Origin: Flavobacterium noncentrifugens
Lineage (GTDB): Bacteria > Bacteroidota > Bacteroidia > Flavobacteriales > Flavobacteriaceae
Reading direction: 5' to 3'
DNA: 64,000 nt
NCBI RefSeq assembly: GCF_900100375.1
Contig: NZ_FNEZ01000002.1
Span: forward strand, 806,001-870,000
A model generated the notes under the pieces. That model was not told the origin of the DNA. It ran no database searches and saw only the letters and a list, made by a program, of their open reading frames with translations. How positions within the stretch are numbered: position 1 is the stretch's first letter; the number at the start of each line of letters is the position of its first letter. Below are positions 1 through 9,400 of the stretch, one piece after another. Position numbers and translations under genes: made by a program.

Positions 1-2
1 GC

Positions 3-563
3 CTATTTTTTAAAATCGCTTTCAAGGATCGAATAAATCACCGTATCCAAAAACTTCCCGTTGTAATATTCATTTTCCCTTAAATGCGCTTCTTTTACGA
101 AACCATTCTTCTCTAAGACTTTTGCCGATGCGCAATTTTCGGGATCGATAATCGCTTCGATCGAATGCAGTTTCATTTCATTAAAACCAAAAGCGACGAC
201 TTTTTCAATGGCTTCTGTGATGTAACCTTTTCCATGAAAATCCGGATGCAGCATGTAACCGATCTCGGCGCGGTAGTGCTCGGGTTTTATGCGATAATGA
301 CCAATGATGCCAATGAGTTTTGGATTGCTCTTTACAGTGATTGCCCAATTGATGCCTTCGTTATTTTCGATTTTATCATTGATCATGTCAATGTGCGATT
401 GGGCTTCTTGAATATTTTCTACCAATGGGCGCGGAATGTATTTCATGGTTTCGGCGTCTGAACGAATGGCAAAAATCTCATTTACGTCATTCGATTCTAC
501 GCGCCTCAGCAACAGCCTGTGTGTTTCCAAATTCGGAAAAGGAGAAAAATTAATCTCGAGCAT
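3..563 (-). CDS. GNAT-family N-acetyltransferase (RimJ/RimL type)
   Basis: Likely transfers an acetyl group from acetyl-CoA to an amine of a protein or small molecule in the cytoplasm; the substrate cannot be told. The N-terminal ETHRLLLRRV stretch, the central EIGYMLHPDFHGKGYITEAI segment (acetyl-CoA pyrophosphate loop) and the late ENCASAKVLEKNGF helix are typical of the RimJ/RimL branch, and the length (about 186 aa) fits. I place the start at the ATG at 563 rather than the GTG one codon upstream. The gene overlaps the 3' end of the upstream hydrolase gene by 14 bases on the same strand, so the two are probably co-transcribed. Confidence 0.88.
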   Translation of the reverse strand: MLEINFSPFPNLETHRLLLRRVESNDVNEIFAIRSDAETMKYIPRPLVENIQEAQSHIDMINDKIENNEGINWAITVKSNPKLIGIIGHYRIKPEHYRAEIGYMLHPDFHGKGYITEAIEKVVAFGFNEMKLHSIEAIIDPENCASAKVLEKNGFVKEAHLRENEYYNGKFLDTVIYSILESDFKK

Positions 564-1503
564 CACTATTTTTATTTAAAAAATCCACTATTTTTTTATT
601 TACGATTTCAGATTGGTCGATCGAAATGAAATGACCTGCATTTTCGATAATCGCCGTTTCACAATCCGGAAGCAATGCTTTGGCTTTCTCCAAAACCTTT
701 ACATTGTTGATCACGTCATGATCGCCAACCATGACCAGCACAGGAATTTTCAATGACGAAATGTCCTTTTCCCGAAACTGCAGCATCTTCGTGAGTCCGG
801 GTTTGCTTTTTCCATATTTATTGGCAAGATAGAATTGTTCTTTGTATTTCGCATCAATTTTTTCAGGATAAAATGAAAAACGGTCAAAAAAGATGGCCAG
901 CTTGGCGCGGTCGGGAAACATTTTCAGGACCAAAGCTGTAAGTGCTTTTCCCTTTTTGTCGACACCGCCAAAAGTTTGTGCCGGGCTTACAAGGATGAGT
1001 TTTTTTACCCGATTTTCAGGCTGTAGCGCCAGATAAGTCGCAATCCAGCCGCCACGAGAAGCGGCTACGAAATTGATATGCTCCAAAGCATACCAATCGA
1101 AAATTTCAGTAAAAAACTTAATCATTTGCTTGTTGCTGAGGTCGGGCAGGTTCATCAGCGACTTTCCAGCTTCAACGGGATAATCAATTGCATACACGCG
1201 GTACTCTTTACTGATTGCTTTGATATTTGGAAACCACATTGTAGAACTCGCATCGGTCCCGTGAAATAAAACGACAGGTTCGCCGTGTTCCGGCCCGCTG
1301 ATGATCACGTGTGCCAAGCCAAAAGTCGTGGGCACGTCATCTTCTTTAAAAGGGACATTCCACAACGATTTTAGGGTGTCGTCATAAGCAGCAACATATT
1401 TTGCCTTGCCTTCTTTTGTTGGAAAAATAAAATCATTTGAAGTTCTCGTAACGGCGCAACTGGAAACAATCAGCAGTAAGGAAAGTAATAAAAAATGGCG
1501 CAT
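550..1503 (-). CDS. Alpha/beta hydrolase, putative lipoprotein
   Basis: Predicted esterase/lipase-like hydrolase. The N-terminus has a hydrophobic stretch ending in a lipobox-like LLLIVSSC, so it is probably a lipoprotein facing the periplasm or outer membrane. The fold is shown by the oxyanion-hole segment VVLFHGTDASS, a nucleophile elbow that reads AASRGG (Ser as nucleophile in S-R-G-G), an acid-loop VLVMVGDHD and the C-terminal NAGHFISIDQ carrying the catalytic His. The substrate is unknown. It forms an overlapping pair with the acetyltransferase gene downstream. A TAATTTTG motif on the minus strand at 1551-1558 could be its -7 promoter box, but I find no convincing -33 partner. Confidence 0.85.
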   Translation of the reverse strand: MRHFLLLSLLLIVSSCAVTRTSNDFIFPTKEGKAKYVAAYDDTLKSLWNVPFKEDDVPTTFGLAHVIISGPEHGEPVVLFHGTDASSTMWFPNIKAISKEYRVYAIDYPVEAGKSLMNLPDLSNKQMIKFFTEIFDWYALEHINFVAASRGGWIATYLALQPENRVKKLILVSPAQTFGGVDKKGKALTALVLKMFPDRAKLAIFFDRFSFYPEKIDAKYKEQFYLANKYGKSKPGLTKMLQFREKDISSLKIPVLVMVGDHDVINNVKVLEKAKALLPDCETAIIENAGHFISIDQSEIVNKKIVDFLNKNSDARD

Positions 1504-1638
1504 CGGCTTTTTGTGGTATTTGTAAAACGGACAGCGTAAAATGTCCGCAACAAAATTAGGATGTTACAAAAAAACGTTTCTAATATCTATCACAATATAT
1601 GTTACAAATACTCTATGTTTAAAAATATTAAAAAGTGC

Positions 1639-2490
1639 TTAAAATATTTCAATGCTGAAAGCCGCTTCAAATGTTTTTTTCGGGTTTAATATTTGAATGC
1701 CGCCTTTTTCGATGAGGTTTCCATTCGATGCAGCGCTGTCAGAATAACCAAACCAAGGTTCGATGCACAAAAACGGCGCGCCCACTTTTGTCCAGATCCC
1801 AAGATCGGGAAAATCTGAAAAACCAACTTTTATCCGCGGTTTCCCGTTCTCAAGAATGGTAATTTTTTTTGCCGGAACTGATTTGAAGACCAATGCGTCA
1901 TTTTCAAATAATTTGTAACCAAGTGTAAGTGTTTTATCCGTTAAGTGCAGCGTTGAAGTCTGATCGGAAATTAAATCTTTGTCAAGCAAATGATACGCTA
2001 ATTCTTGATTGGTTTCAAATTTCAGGCTGTAATCTTCAAAATTTTCTGACAAAGCAAAAGCCGGATGCGCTCCGAGTGAAAACGGCATTTCAAAATCGTT
2101 TTTATTGATGACTCTGTAACGTGTTTTAAGCGAATTTTCATTTAAAGTATACTCAACCTGAAGCTCAAAATGAAATGGATAAACGTTCAGGGTTTCATCT
2201 GAATCAGTTAATGAAAAAACGATACTATTTTCAGATTTTGACAGAACCGAAAACTCACGATCACGTGCAAATCCGTGCCTTGACAAATGATACTGCTGAT
2301 TGTTGTACAAATAGGAATCATTTTTTAATGTTCCAACAATCGGGAAAAGCACGGGCGAATGCTTGCCCCAGAACTTCGGATTTCCTTCCCAGATGTATTC
2401 TTTACCGGAATGGTTTTTTAGAGAGATTAATTCGGCGCCATTTTCTAAAAACCTTGCGATTATTCCTGATTTTGAAATGATTGTATGCAA
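1639..2490 (-). CDS. Aldose 1-epimerase family protein
   Basis: Member of the galactose mutarotase / aldose-1-epimerase superfamily, which interconverts alpha and beta anomers of hexoses or hexose phosphates in the cytoplasm. Visible family features are the ENGAELISLKNHSGKEYIW N-terminus, SPVLFPIVG, the HGFARDREF segment with a conserved His/Arg, the LGAHPAF motif with the catalytic-region His, and the C-terminal CIEPWFGYSD with the likely catalytic Glu. It is about 283 aa and resembles the LacX/YeaD-like branch. The start appears to be TTG at 2490: no ATG lies in frame before a stop a few codons upstream. No operon partner on this strand. Confidence 0.88.
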   Translation of the reverse strand: MHTIISKSGIIARFLENGAELISLKNHSGKEYIWEGNPKFWGKHSPVLFPIVGTLKNDSYLYNNQQYHLSRHGFARDREFSVLSKSENSIVFSLTDSDETLNVYPFHFELQVEYTLNENSLKTRYRVINKNDFEMPFSLGAHPAFALSENFEDYSLKFETNQELAYHLLDKDLISDQTSTLHLTDKTLTLGYKLFENDALVFKSVPAKKITILENGKPRIKVGFSDFPDLGIWTKVGAPFLCIEPWFGYSDSAASNGNLIEKGGIQILNPKKTFEAAFSIEIF

Positions 2491-2585
2491 AATATTTTAA
2501 ATTTTAATAGTTTTTCTTGGCTGGTAAATATATTTCATTAAATTTATAATCCCAATTAATCTACTAATAATTAAATTGTAACCCT

Positions 2586-2867
2586 ATGCAAACCAATTTC
2601 GAAACCATCGAGAAGGAACATATCGATTCCCTTCAGTTCCCTAAAAGTGATGTTTTAAATGACCGCGACGAAAAATACCAGCGCGAAAGCGAACTCAACC
2701 GCGCCTTGTCATTAGGCAATCTGGAACACTCAAAAATTAAGATTTTCTTTGAAGACAGCCAGTCTAAAAAAGTTGTTGAAACCACAGTTTGGGGCGTCAC
2801 TGACCAAATGGTCATCCTCAAAAAAGGATTTTCGATACCCATCAACAGGATTTACAAATCGTTATAA
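2586..2867 (+). CDS. Small conserved-looking hypothetical protein
   Basis: Unrecognised 93-residue acidic/charged protein without a signal peptide or membrane segment. The C-terminal half (SKKVVETTVWGVTDQMVILKKG followed by a SIPINRIYK end) reads like a small beta-barrel of the type found in short Bacteroidota hypothetical proteins that sit on RNA or other proteins, but no motif supports a function. It begins with ATG 96 bases from the divergent epimerase start and is followed by a 109-base gap before the M1 peptidase start. Confidence 0.6.
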   Translation: MQTNFETIEKEHIDSLQFPKSDVLNDRDEKYQRESELNRALSLGNLEHSKIKIFFEDSQSKKVVETTVWGVTDQMVILKKGFSIPINRIYKSL

Positions 2868-2976
2868 AATACTCCAATGAAAAACATCAGCCTCGGTTGG
2901 TGTTTTTTTTTGCTTGCCAATTTCAATATTGCAATTAATTGAAGTAATTTTACGGCATCATTCTGATTTTAAATAC

Positions 2977-5223
2977 ATGAAAAATATCTTCAGTAAAATG
3001 CTTTCGATGGCATTTTTATGTGCGGTTTCAGTAGTAAACGCACAGGAAAACCCCATTTCAAAATACAATTATTCCGAAACTTTTGCGAATAACTTTTACA
3101 GTAGAAACGGCAATGAATTTCGTTCGGCAAGCGGACAGCCCGGACGGAAATATTGGCAGAATCACGCTGATTATGCACTGACTGCAAAACTAAACGAACA
3201 GGCACGAGAAATTTCAGGCTCAGAAATACTGACTTACACGAACAACAGTCCGGATAAATTGTCTTTTCTATGGATGAATGTCGACCAGAATTTATTCGAT
3301 AAAGATTCGCGCGGGCTTGCACTGATCCCGCTTGAAGGCAGCCGAAATGGTGCAAACGGAGAAGTTTTCGACGGCGGCCATAAAATCAAATCGGTTAAAG
3401 CGATTACCACATCCAAAACTGGATCTTCAGAAACCGAACTTAAATTTAATATTTACGACACGCGCATGCAGATTGTACTTCCGCAGGAACTTGCAGCAAA
3501 CGGCGGCGTAGTCAAAATCAAAATCGAATTTTCGTTCATTTCCCCGATTTACGGATCGGACAGAATGGGGATCCAAGATACGAAAAACGGTCAGATATTC
3601 AGTGTTGCCCAATGGTATCCGAGAATGTGCGTGTATGACGACATTCGTGGGTGGAACACGAATCCATACCTTGGCGCAAGTGAATTTTATCTCGAATATG
3701 GCGATTTTGACATCAACATTATAGCACCGGCAAACCATATTGTAGTTTGTTCGGGTGAGCTTGTGAATGCGAGTGAAGTGTATACCTCAGAACAGCAAAA
3801 ACGCTGGGCTGCTGCAGCACAAAGCGATAAAACGGTTGCGATCCGTTCTGCGGATGAAGTAATGAATCCGGGTTCACGCCCGTTAGGAAAAGCGACACTC
3901 AACTGGCATTTCAAAATGAAAAATGCTCGTGATGTTTCCTGGGCTTCATCGGCGGCATTTGTGATCGATGCAGCGAAGATCAATCTTCCTGACGGAAAAA
4001 AATCAATGGCGATTTCGGCGTATCCAGCTGAAGTTGGCGGCAACGATGCCTGGGGCAGGGCAACAGAATATACAAAAACATCAATAGAGAATTATTCAAA
4101 AAGATGGTTTCAATATCCTTATCCCGCGGCTACAAATGTCGCTACAAATGCGAGCGGAATGGAATATCCGGGAATTGTTTTTTGCGGTTGGGATGCAAAA
4201 GGCCTTGATCTTTGGGGTGTGACCGATCACGAATTCGGGCATTCGTGGTTTCCGATGATTGTGGGTTCAAATGAGAGGCTCTTCGGATGGATGGACGAAG
4301 GTTTCAATACGTTTATCAATTCGCTCAGCGAAACCGATTTCAACCATGGCGAATACAAAAGCCCGGCGGCTGATATGAATCAATCTGCATCATACCTCAC
4401 CAATCCGCAACTGGAAAGCGTGATGAGTTCTGCAGATAACATGCAGGAAAAAAATATCGGCGTTTTATTGTATTTTAAACCAAGCGCAGCCTTGACAATT
4501 TTGCGGGAACAGGTTTTGGGAGAAGCGCGTTTTGATCTTGCTTTTCAGACCTATATTTCCCGATGGGCGTTTAAGCATCCGTCGCCAGACGATTTTTTCA
4601 GGACGATGGAAAATGTTTCAGGAGAAGATTTAGGCTGGTTCTGGAGGGGATTTTTCATCAATAACTGGAAACTTGACCAGGCGATCACTGGTGTGAAATA
4701 CCTTAAAAATGATCCGGCAAAAGGTTTGGTGGTAACTGTTGAAAATCTTGAAAAAATGGCGATGCCTGTGGTACTTTCGATCAAAACCAAAAGCGGAAAA
4801 ATATTAAACGAAAACCTTCCGGTGGAGATCTGGCAGCGCAACAAAACTTGGACCTTCAAATATCCGTCCACAGAAGAAATTGAAAGTGTCACAATCGATC
4901 CGAATCATGTGTTTCCAGACAGCAATGCAACAAACAATAGTTGGGTTTCTGGGAAAAACACTTTGGAAAAAGATGTAATTGCAGAACAATATATCGGAAC
5001 TTACGCCAATAAAAAACAACCAAAAGCAAAAATAATCTTTACAGAGAAAAACGGATTTTTGATGTTTAGTTTTGGAAGAAGAGAACAAATGTTATATCCG
5101 ATCGGACCCGATAAATTTGAAAACCGCGCCCCACAAAATATGGTATTCCAGTTCAATGCCGATAAATCAATGGTAGCGTATGTTTACGATAATGTGACGT
5201 ATGAATTTTTAAAAGAGAAATAA
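2977..5223 (+). CDS. M1 family metallopeptidase (aminopeptidase-like), secreted
   Basis: Predicted zinc aminopeptidase of the M1 (gluzincin) family. The catalytic zinc motif HEFGH at 4228-4242 is followed by the downstream Glu in [10 protein letters not shown], matching HExxH-(18)-E. The gluzincin exopeptidase motif appears as the shifted SGMEYPG. A signal peptide ([22 protein letters not shown], cleaved near AQ) argues for start at 2977 rather than the earlier ATG, and for a periplasmic or secreted location. The C-terminal about 150 residues form an M1-associated beta domain. At about 748 aa it is normal for the Bacteroidota M1 branch that degrades peptides outside the cytoplasm. Confidence 0.92.
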   Translation: MKNIFSKMLSMAFLCAVSVVNAQENPISKYNYSETFANNFYSRNGNEFRSASGQPGRKYWQNHADYALTAKLNEQAREISGSEILTYTNNSPDKLSFLWMNVDQNLFDKDSRGLALIPLEGSRNGANGEVFDGGHKIKSVKAITTSKTGSSETELKFNIYDTRMQIVLPQELAANGGVVKIKIEFSFISPIYGSDRMGIQDTKNGQIFSVAQWYPRMCVYDDIRGWNTNPYLGASEFYLEYGDFDINIIAPANHIVVCSGELVNASEVYTSEQQKRWAAAAQSDKTVAIRSADEVMNPGSRPLGKATLNWHFKMKNARDVSWASSAAFVIDAAKINLPDGKKSMAISAYPAEVGGNDAWGRATEYTKTSIENYSKRWFQYPYPAATNVATNASGMEYPGIVFCGWDAKGLDLWGVTDHEFGHSWFPMIVGSNERLFGWMDEGFNTFINSLSETDFNHGEYKSPAADMNQSASYLTNPQLESVMSSADNMQEKNIGVLLYFKPSAALTILREQVLGEARFDLAFQTYISRWAFKHPSPDDFFRTMENVSGEDLGWFWRGFFINNWKLDQAITGVKYLKNDPAKGLVVTVENLEKMAMPVVLSIKTKSGKILNENLPVEIWQRNKTWTFKYPSTEEIESVTIDPNHVFPDSNATNNSWVSGKNTLEKDVIAEQYIGTYANKKQPKAKIIFTEKNGFLMFSFGRREQMLYPIGPDKFENRAPQNMVFQFNADKSMVAYVYDNVTYEFLKEK

Positions 5224-5242
5224 TCTAGGTTGGATTTTTAAT

Positions 5243-5269
5243 AAAAAGCACCCATTTGAGGTACTTTTA
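5243..5269. terminator. Bidirectional hairpin between convergent genes
   Basis: The sequence AAAAGcACC-catttga-GGTaCTTTT forms a stem with one mismatch flanked by A and T runs, placed between the converging 3' ends of the M1 peptidase gene and the TonB-like gene. It would end transcription from both sides. Confidence 0.6.
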
Positions 5270-5755
5270 TTCTATATTGAAGTTAATCGGATAATTGTAA
5301 AGGCAGCGCACGGTTTGGCCGTCTTTCTTAGCCGGAATCCACTTTTCATTAAATGCGGTAATCACCCGAACAGCTTCTTTTTTGAGTGAACTGGATTGTT
5401 CGGCGTGAAGTTCTTTCTGGGCTTCCGTTTCGATTTTCACCTGATCATCGCCATTTGAAACCAGGTCTTTCACATTGACATAAAAAGCCTTCACATCACT
5501 GGTGGTTCCGTTTGGTTCTACGATAAAACTGACAAATATTTTGATCTGCTTGTTCTTGATCTGCGGAAATTTAAAATTGCTCCCGATGAAAACCGACAAT
5601 TCGTTGATGCCGTTTTTTAACTGCGGTTTCGAATCGACATCCGGCGTGCGGAAAACCTTTTCAGAAGCGGCAGCCGTCATATTTGTCGCCACATTATTTT
5701 GTGCCGATGCCGCGACAGACATAAAAGGAAGAATCATAAACAGCCACTTTTTCAT
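5267..5755 (-). CDS. Secreted TonB C-terminal-like protein
   Basis: 162-residue exported protein with a clear signal peptide (MKKWLFMILPFMSVAASAQ). The mature part contains the pattern NELSVFIGSNFKFPQ ... QIKIFVSFIVEPNGTTSDVK ... VITAFNEKWIPAKKDGQTVR, which matches the TonB C-terminal fold common in Flavobacteriia. Unlike true TonB it lacks an N-terminal membrane anchor and proline-rich linker, so it is probably a periplasmic stand-alone domain and not an energy transducer (inference). No partner genes nearby explain it. Confidence 0.72.
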   Translation of the reverse strand: MKKWLFMILPFMSVAASAQNNVATNMTAAASEKVFRTPDVDSKPQLKNGINELSVFIGSNFKFPQIKNKQIKIFVSFIVEPNGTTSDVKAFYVNVKDLVSNGDDQVKIETEAQKELHAEQSSSLKKEAVRVITAFNEKWIPAKKDGQTVRCLYNYPINFNIE

Positions 5756-5823
5756 ATCGTATTTTTTTCAAATATATAGAAATTTTCTGTTTTCAAGCGC
5801 TAAGCATTTCAAATTCATACAAA

Positions 5824-5853
5824 TAAAAAGCCGGATTTTACATCCGGCCTTTC
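5824..5853 (-). terminator. Rho-independent terminator for the small minus-strand gene
   Basis: Reading the minus strand, AAGGCCGGAT-gtaaa-ATCCGGCTTTTT is a strong GC-rich stem followed by a T run, directly after the stop of the gene ending at 5858. Confidence 0.8.
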
Positions 5854-5857
5854 ACAT

Positions 5858-6124
5858 TTAATCTTCGTAATAATTGAAATTTCCCGTTTCGTCTGACAGC
5901 AGAATTTCGACCTTTGTCAGCGTATCTACTTTTTTGGTTGCTGGCTTGTGGTCTGAATTGAAAAGCACATTGATAATGCTTTTTCTGCTGCGCAACAATT
6001 CGATCGTCTTTTCGATCAATTTTTCCTCCTCTATGTTTATGAAATGGTCGTTTTCATAAAGTAAACCGGGAATTTTAATGATCACATTTGTTTTATCCAT
6101 ACATTGATTTTTGAGTTTGTGCAT
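5858..6124 (-). CDS. Small hypothetical protein
   Basis: Unrecognised 88-residue protein (80 residues if it starts at the second ATG, 6100, which begins MDKTNVIIKIPG and may be the real start). It is rich in Lys, Glu and Ile, with no signal peptide, membrane segment or known motif. It is followed by a strong terminator of its own and lies downstream of clpB on the same strand after a 132-base gap, so it is probably an independent unit. Confidence 0.55.
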   Translation of the reverse strand: MHKLKNQCMDKTNVIIKIPGLLYENDHFINIEEEKLIEKTIELLRSRKSIINVLFNSDHKPATKKVDTLTKVEILLSDETGNFNYYED

Positions 6125-6256
6125 AGCAAAGCCAAATCAAGTATGCTTCAATTTACGGATAAAAAATCACGGAAGATTTAACATTTAATGAAAATCTTCT
6201 GTTTTTGGGTAATGATGTAACTATTTATCGGTTATCTGAAAATCGGCCATCAGAAT

Positions 6257-8863
6257 TTACTCTATTTCTTTCGTTTGATTGCGAAAAACCAATTGGCCGT
6301 CAAATGCATCGATCAGAATAATGCTGTCGGTTGCAATCGCTCCCGAAAGGATTTCCTTTGAAAGCTGGTTCAAAATGTCCCTTTGAATGACGCGTTTTAC
6401 AGGCCTTGCGCCAAATTGCGGATCGTAACCTTTTTCTGATAAGTACGCGATCGCTTCCGGAGTGGCATCCATGGCAATCCCTTGTTGTGCGAGCATTTTC
6501 GTAATTGACTTCAACTGCAATCCAACAATTTGCTGGATGTTCGCCGATGTTAACGGTGTAAACATTACGATCTCGTCAATCCTGTTGATGAATTCCGGGC
6601 GGACGGTTTGTTTCAGCAACCCTAAAACTTCGATTTTTGCCGCTTCAGTCGCTGCTTCAACGCTGCCTTTAAGGTTTTCGAATTTCTCCTGGATGATCCC
6701 GCTTCCCATGTTCGATGTCATGATGATGATCGTATTTTTGAAATCTGCCAAACGTCCTTTGTTGTCGGTCAAACGCCCTTCATCCAAAACCTGCAACAGG
6801 ATATTGAACGTGTCCGGATGTGCTTTTTCAATTTCATCTAACAAAATCACAGAGTATGGTTTTCTTCGTACGGCTTCGGTCAATTGTCCGCCTTCATCAT
6901 AGCCTACATAGCCCGGAGGCGCGCCAATCAAACGGCTCACGCTATGTCTTTCCTGGTATTCGCTCATGTCGATCCTGGTCATGGCGTTTTCATCATCGAA
7001 TAAATATTCGGCCAATGCTTTCGCTAATTCGGTTTTTCCGACGCCGGTTGTTCCAAGGAATAAAAAAGTTCCTACTGGCTTTTTTAAATCCTGCAAACCT
7101 GCGCGGCTTCTGCGTACGGCATCACTTACTGCCTGGATTGCTTCTTCCTGCCCGACAACGCGTCTATGCAATTCATCTTCAAGTTTCAGCAATTTTTCGC
7201 GTTCGCCCTGAAGCATTTTAGTTATCGGGATTCCGGTCCATTTGGCAACGACTTCGGCAATGTCTTCGCGCGTCACTTCTTCTTTGATCAGTGAAGTGCC
7301 ACCTGATTGGTTTTCTGCCAATTGCTTTTGCAGATCTTCCAGTCGAATTTGTGAATCTTTGATTTTTCCGTAACGGATTTCGGCCACTTTTCCATAATCG
7401 CCGTCGCGTTCTGCACGTTCTGCTTCGTATTTAAAATCCTCTATTTCTGTTTTTACGGTTTGGATGGCATCAACAACGTCTTTTTCTGATTTCCATTTGG
7501 CAAAAATTTCATTGCGATCTTCTTTAAGATTTCCGAGTTCCATTCCGAGGCCTTTAAGCTTGCTTTCGTCATTTTCACGTTTGATCGCTTCGATCTCGAT
7601 TTCAAGCTGCATGATTTTGCGGTCTAAAACATCGAGTTCCTCAGGTTTTGAATTGATTTCCATGCGCAGTTTTGACGCTGCTTCATCCATCAAATCGATC
7701 GCTTTGTCAGGAAGAAATCGGTTCGTAATGTAACGCTGCGATAATTCAACCGCCGCAATGATCGCATCGTCTTTAATTTGGACTTTATGATGGGTTTCGT
7801 ATTTTTCCTTGATGCCGCGCAAGATTGAAATCGCACTTTCGGTATCCGGTTCGTCGACCATCACCTTCTGGAAACGCCTTTCGAGCGCTTTGTCTTTTTC
7901 GAAATATTTTTGGTATTCATCGAGCGTCGTAGCGCCAATGGCACGCAGTTCGCCTCTCGCCAACGCAGGTTTCAGGATGTTTGCAGCGTCCATCGCGCCA
8001 TCACCGCCGCCAGCTCCAACGAGCGTGTGGATTTCATCAATAAACAAAACGATATCGCCTTCAGCAGATGTAACTTCTTTTACAACCGATTTCAATCGTT
8101 CTTCGAATTCGCCTTTGAATTTTGCGCCTGCGATCAATGCGCCCATATCGAGGGAAAAAACGACTTTGTCTTTGAGGTTCTCCGGCACGTCGCCATCGAC
8201 AATCCTGTGCGCCAAACCTTCCGCGATTGCGGTTTTACCAACTCCGGGTTCGCCTACGAGCATCGGATTGTTCTTTGTTCTTCGGGTTAAAATCTGCAAG
8301 ACGCGGCGGATTTCTTCATCGCGGCCAATTACAGGATCGAGCTTGCCGTTTTTAGCGAGTTCGTTAAGGTTTTTTGCATATTTATTTAAAGCGTTGTAAT
8401 TTTCTTCGGCAGATGCAGAAGTGACGCGTTCGCCTTTTCGGAGTTCGTCAATTGCTGATTGCAAGCCTTTTTCGGTAACACCCTGGTCTTTTAATATTTG
8501 TGCGACTTTGCTTCTTGATTTGAAAATGGCGAGGATCAGATGTTCGATCGAAACATATTCATCGTTCATTTTCTTGGCGATGATTTCAGCTTCATTCAGC
8601 GCCGAATTGGCATCACGCGAAAGCGAAAGGCTTCCGCCTGAAACTTTTGGGAAGCTTTGAATCGTGCTGTCTAAGATTTGCTGGAACAGCGGCACATTCA
8701 CATTCAATTTTTTAAGGATAAATGGCGCTACATTTTCATCGACTTCAAAAATAGCCTTGAAAATATGCTCATTCTCGACTTGTTGCTGGCCATAACTCTG
8801 AGCGATTACCTGTGCTTGCTGCAAAGCTTCCTGGGATTTAATGGTTAAGATATTTATATTCAT
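6257..8863 (-). CDS. clpB: ATP-dependent chaperone ClpB
   Basis: Hsp100 disaggregase that, with DnaK, threads and rescues aggregated proteins in the cytoplasm. Domain order is complete: Clp N-domain repeats (TIKSQEALQQAQ), NBD1 with Walker A GEPGVGKTAIAEG and Walker B LFIDEIHTLVGAGG, the long coiled-coil middle domain (about residues 400-530), and NBD2 with GTTGVGKTELAKALAEY and ILLDEIEKAHPD. The C-terminal end carries the FGARPVKRVIQRDI sensor-2 region. I start it at ATG 8863 (868 aa, the normal family length), not at the longer frame to 8941. The upstream region has two GACAAAATGTC palindromes that may control it. Confidence 0.97.
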   Translation of the reverse strand: MNINILTIKSQEALQQAQVIAQSYGQQQVENEHIFKAIFEVDENVAPFILKKLNVNVPLFQQILDSTIQSFPKVSGGSLSLSRDANSALNEAEIIAKKMNDEYVSIEHLILAIFKSRSKVAQILKDQGVTEKGLQSAIDELRKGERVTSASAEENYNALNKYAKNLNELAKNGKLDPVIGRDEEIRRVLQILTRRTKNNPMLVGEPGVGKTAIAEGLAHRIVDGDVPENLKDKVVFSLDMGALIAGAKFKGEFEERLKSVVKEVTSAEGDIVLFIDEIHTLVGAGGGDGAMDAANILKPALARGELRAIGATTLDEYQKYFEKDKALERRFQKVMVDEPDTESAISILRGIKEKYETHHKVQIKDDAIIAAVELSQRYITNRFLPDKAIDLMDEAASKLRMEINSKPEELDVLDRKIMQLEIEIEAIKRENDESKLKGLGMELGNLKEDRNEIFAKWKSEKDVVDAIQTVKTEIEDFKYEAERAERDGDYGKVAEIRYGKIKDSQIRLEDLQKQLAENQSGGTSLIKEEVTREDIAEVVAKWTGIPITKMLQGEREKLLKLEDELHRRVVGQEEAIQAVSDAVRRSRAGLQDLKKPVGTFLFLGTTGVGKTELAKALAEYLFDDENAMTRIDMSEYQERHSVSRLIGAPPGYVGYDEGGQLTEAVRRKPYSVILLDEIEKAHPDTFNILLQVLDEGRLTDNKGRLADFKNTIIIMTSNMGSGIIQEKFENLKGSVEAATEAAKIEVLGLLKQTVRPEFINRIDEIVMFTPLTSANIQQIVGLQLKSITKMLAQQGIAMDATPEAIAYLSEKGYDPQFGARPVKRVIQRDILNQLSKEILSGAIATDSIILIDAFDGQLVFRNQTKEIE

Positions 8864-8953
8864 ATATTTTATTTTAAGTTTAACAGATAAACCATTTGAG
8901 TTTTCTAAATTTGATTGGGCTGCTTTCAAATTACAGTCCAATAGGAAAAAACC

Positions 8954-8996
8954 GACAAAATGTCTGCACGATCAATTTTTTAGCAGACAAAATGTC
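8954..8996. promoter_or_regulatory. Pair of GACAAAATGTC palindromes between clpB and ytxJ
   Basis: GACAAAATGTC occurs at 8954-8964 and again at 8986-8996, exactly 32 bases apart (about three helical turns). A third partial copy, GACAAAATG, at 9006-9014 contains the ATG of ytxJ. On the minus strand the first palindrome contains a TTTG that could be the -33 element of clpB, with TAATTTG about 22 bases further on. Being a paired operator for a stress regulator is inference. Confidence 0.5.
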
Positions 8997-9011
8997 CTAA
9001 ACCAAGACAAA

Positions 9012-9398
9012 ATGGGAATATTCAATTTCGGAAACAGCAATAATAAAGGTACGGAATCTTCAAAAATAGGTTGGAACAATTTAACAGATTTGCAACAGTT
9101 AAATGAAATTCAGGAAGAATCAAACGAAAAGCCGGTTGTGATTTTCAAGCACAGCACGCGTTGCAGTATCAGCCGTATGGCTTTGAAGCAATTTGAAAAT
9201 GAATTTGACCTGCATGGAGAAGTGAAGCCGTATTTTTTAAATTTGATCGAACATCGTGATGTTTCAAATGAAATCGCAAACCGTTTTCAGGTTGTGCATC
9301 AATCGCCGCAAATTTTATTAATTAAAGACGGAAAATCGGTTTATGATACTTCGCATGACCGGATTGATGCAGAAGTTTTGAAAAGTAAAATCAGCTGA
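9012..9398 (+). CDS. ytxJ: Bacillithiol system redox-active protein YtxJ
   Basis: Small thioredoxin-fold protein (128 aa) of the monothiol bacilliredoxin family, thought to remove bacillithiol from oxidised protein thiols. The active-site region reads FKHSTRCSISRMAL, with a single Cys where glutaredoxins have CxxC, and the cis-Pro region is HQSPQILLIKDG. The ORF runs open to 8841, but ATG 9012 (MGIFNF) gives the normal family length. It is divergent from clpB and shares its control region. Confidence 0.9.
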   Translation: MGIFNFGNSNNKGTESSKIGWNNLTDLQQLNEIQEESNEKPVVIFKHSTRCSISRMALKQFENEFDLHGEVKPYFLNLIEHRDVSNEIANRFQVVHQSPQILLIKDGKSVYDTSHDRIDAEVLKSKIS

Positions 9399-9400
9399 AA

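Noticed and set aside
1528..1547. CGGACA-8-TGTCCG inverted repeat before the hydrolase gene, resembling the clpB/ytxJ GACA/TGTC sites
   Set aside because: The spacer is 8 and not 3 bases, and only a single site occurs, so a common regulator is not supported.
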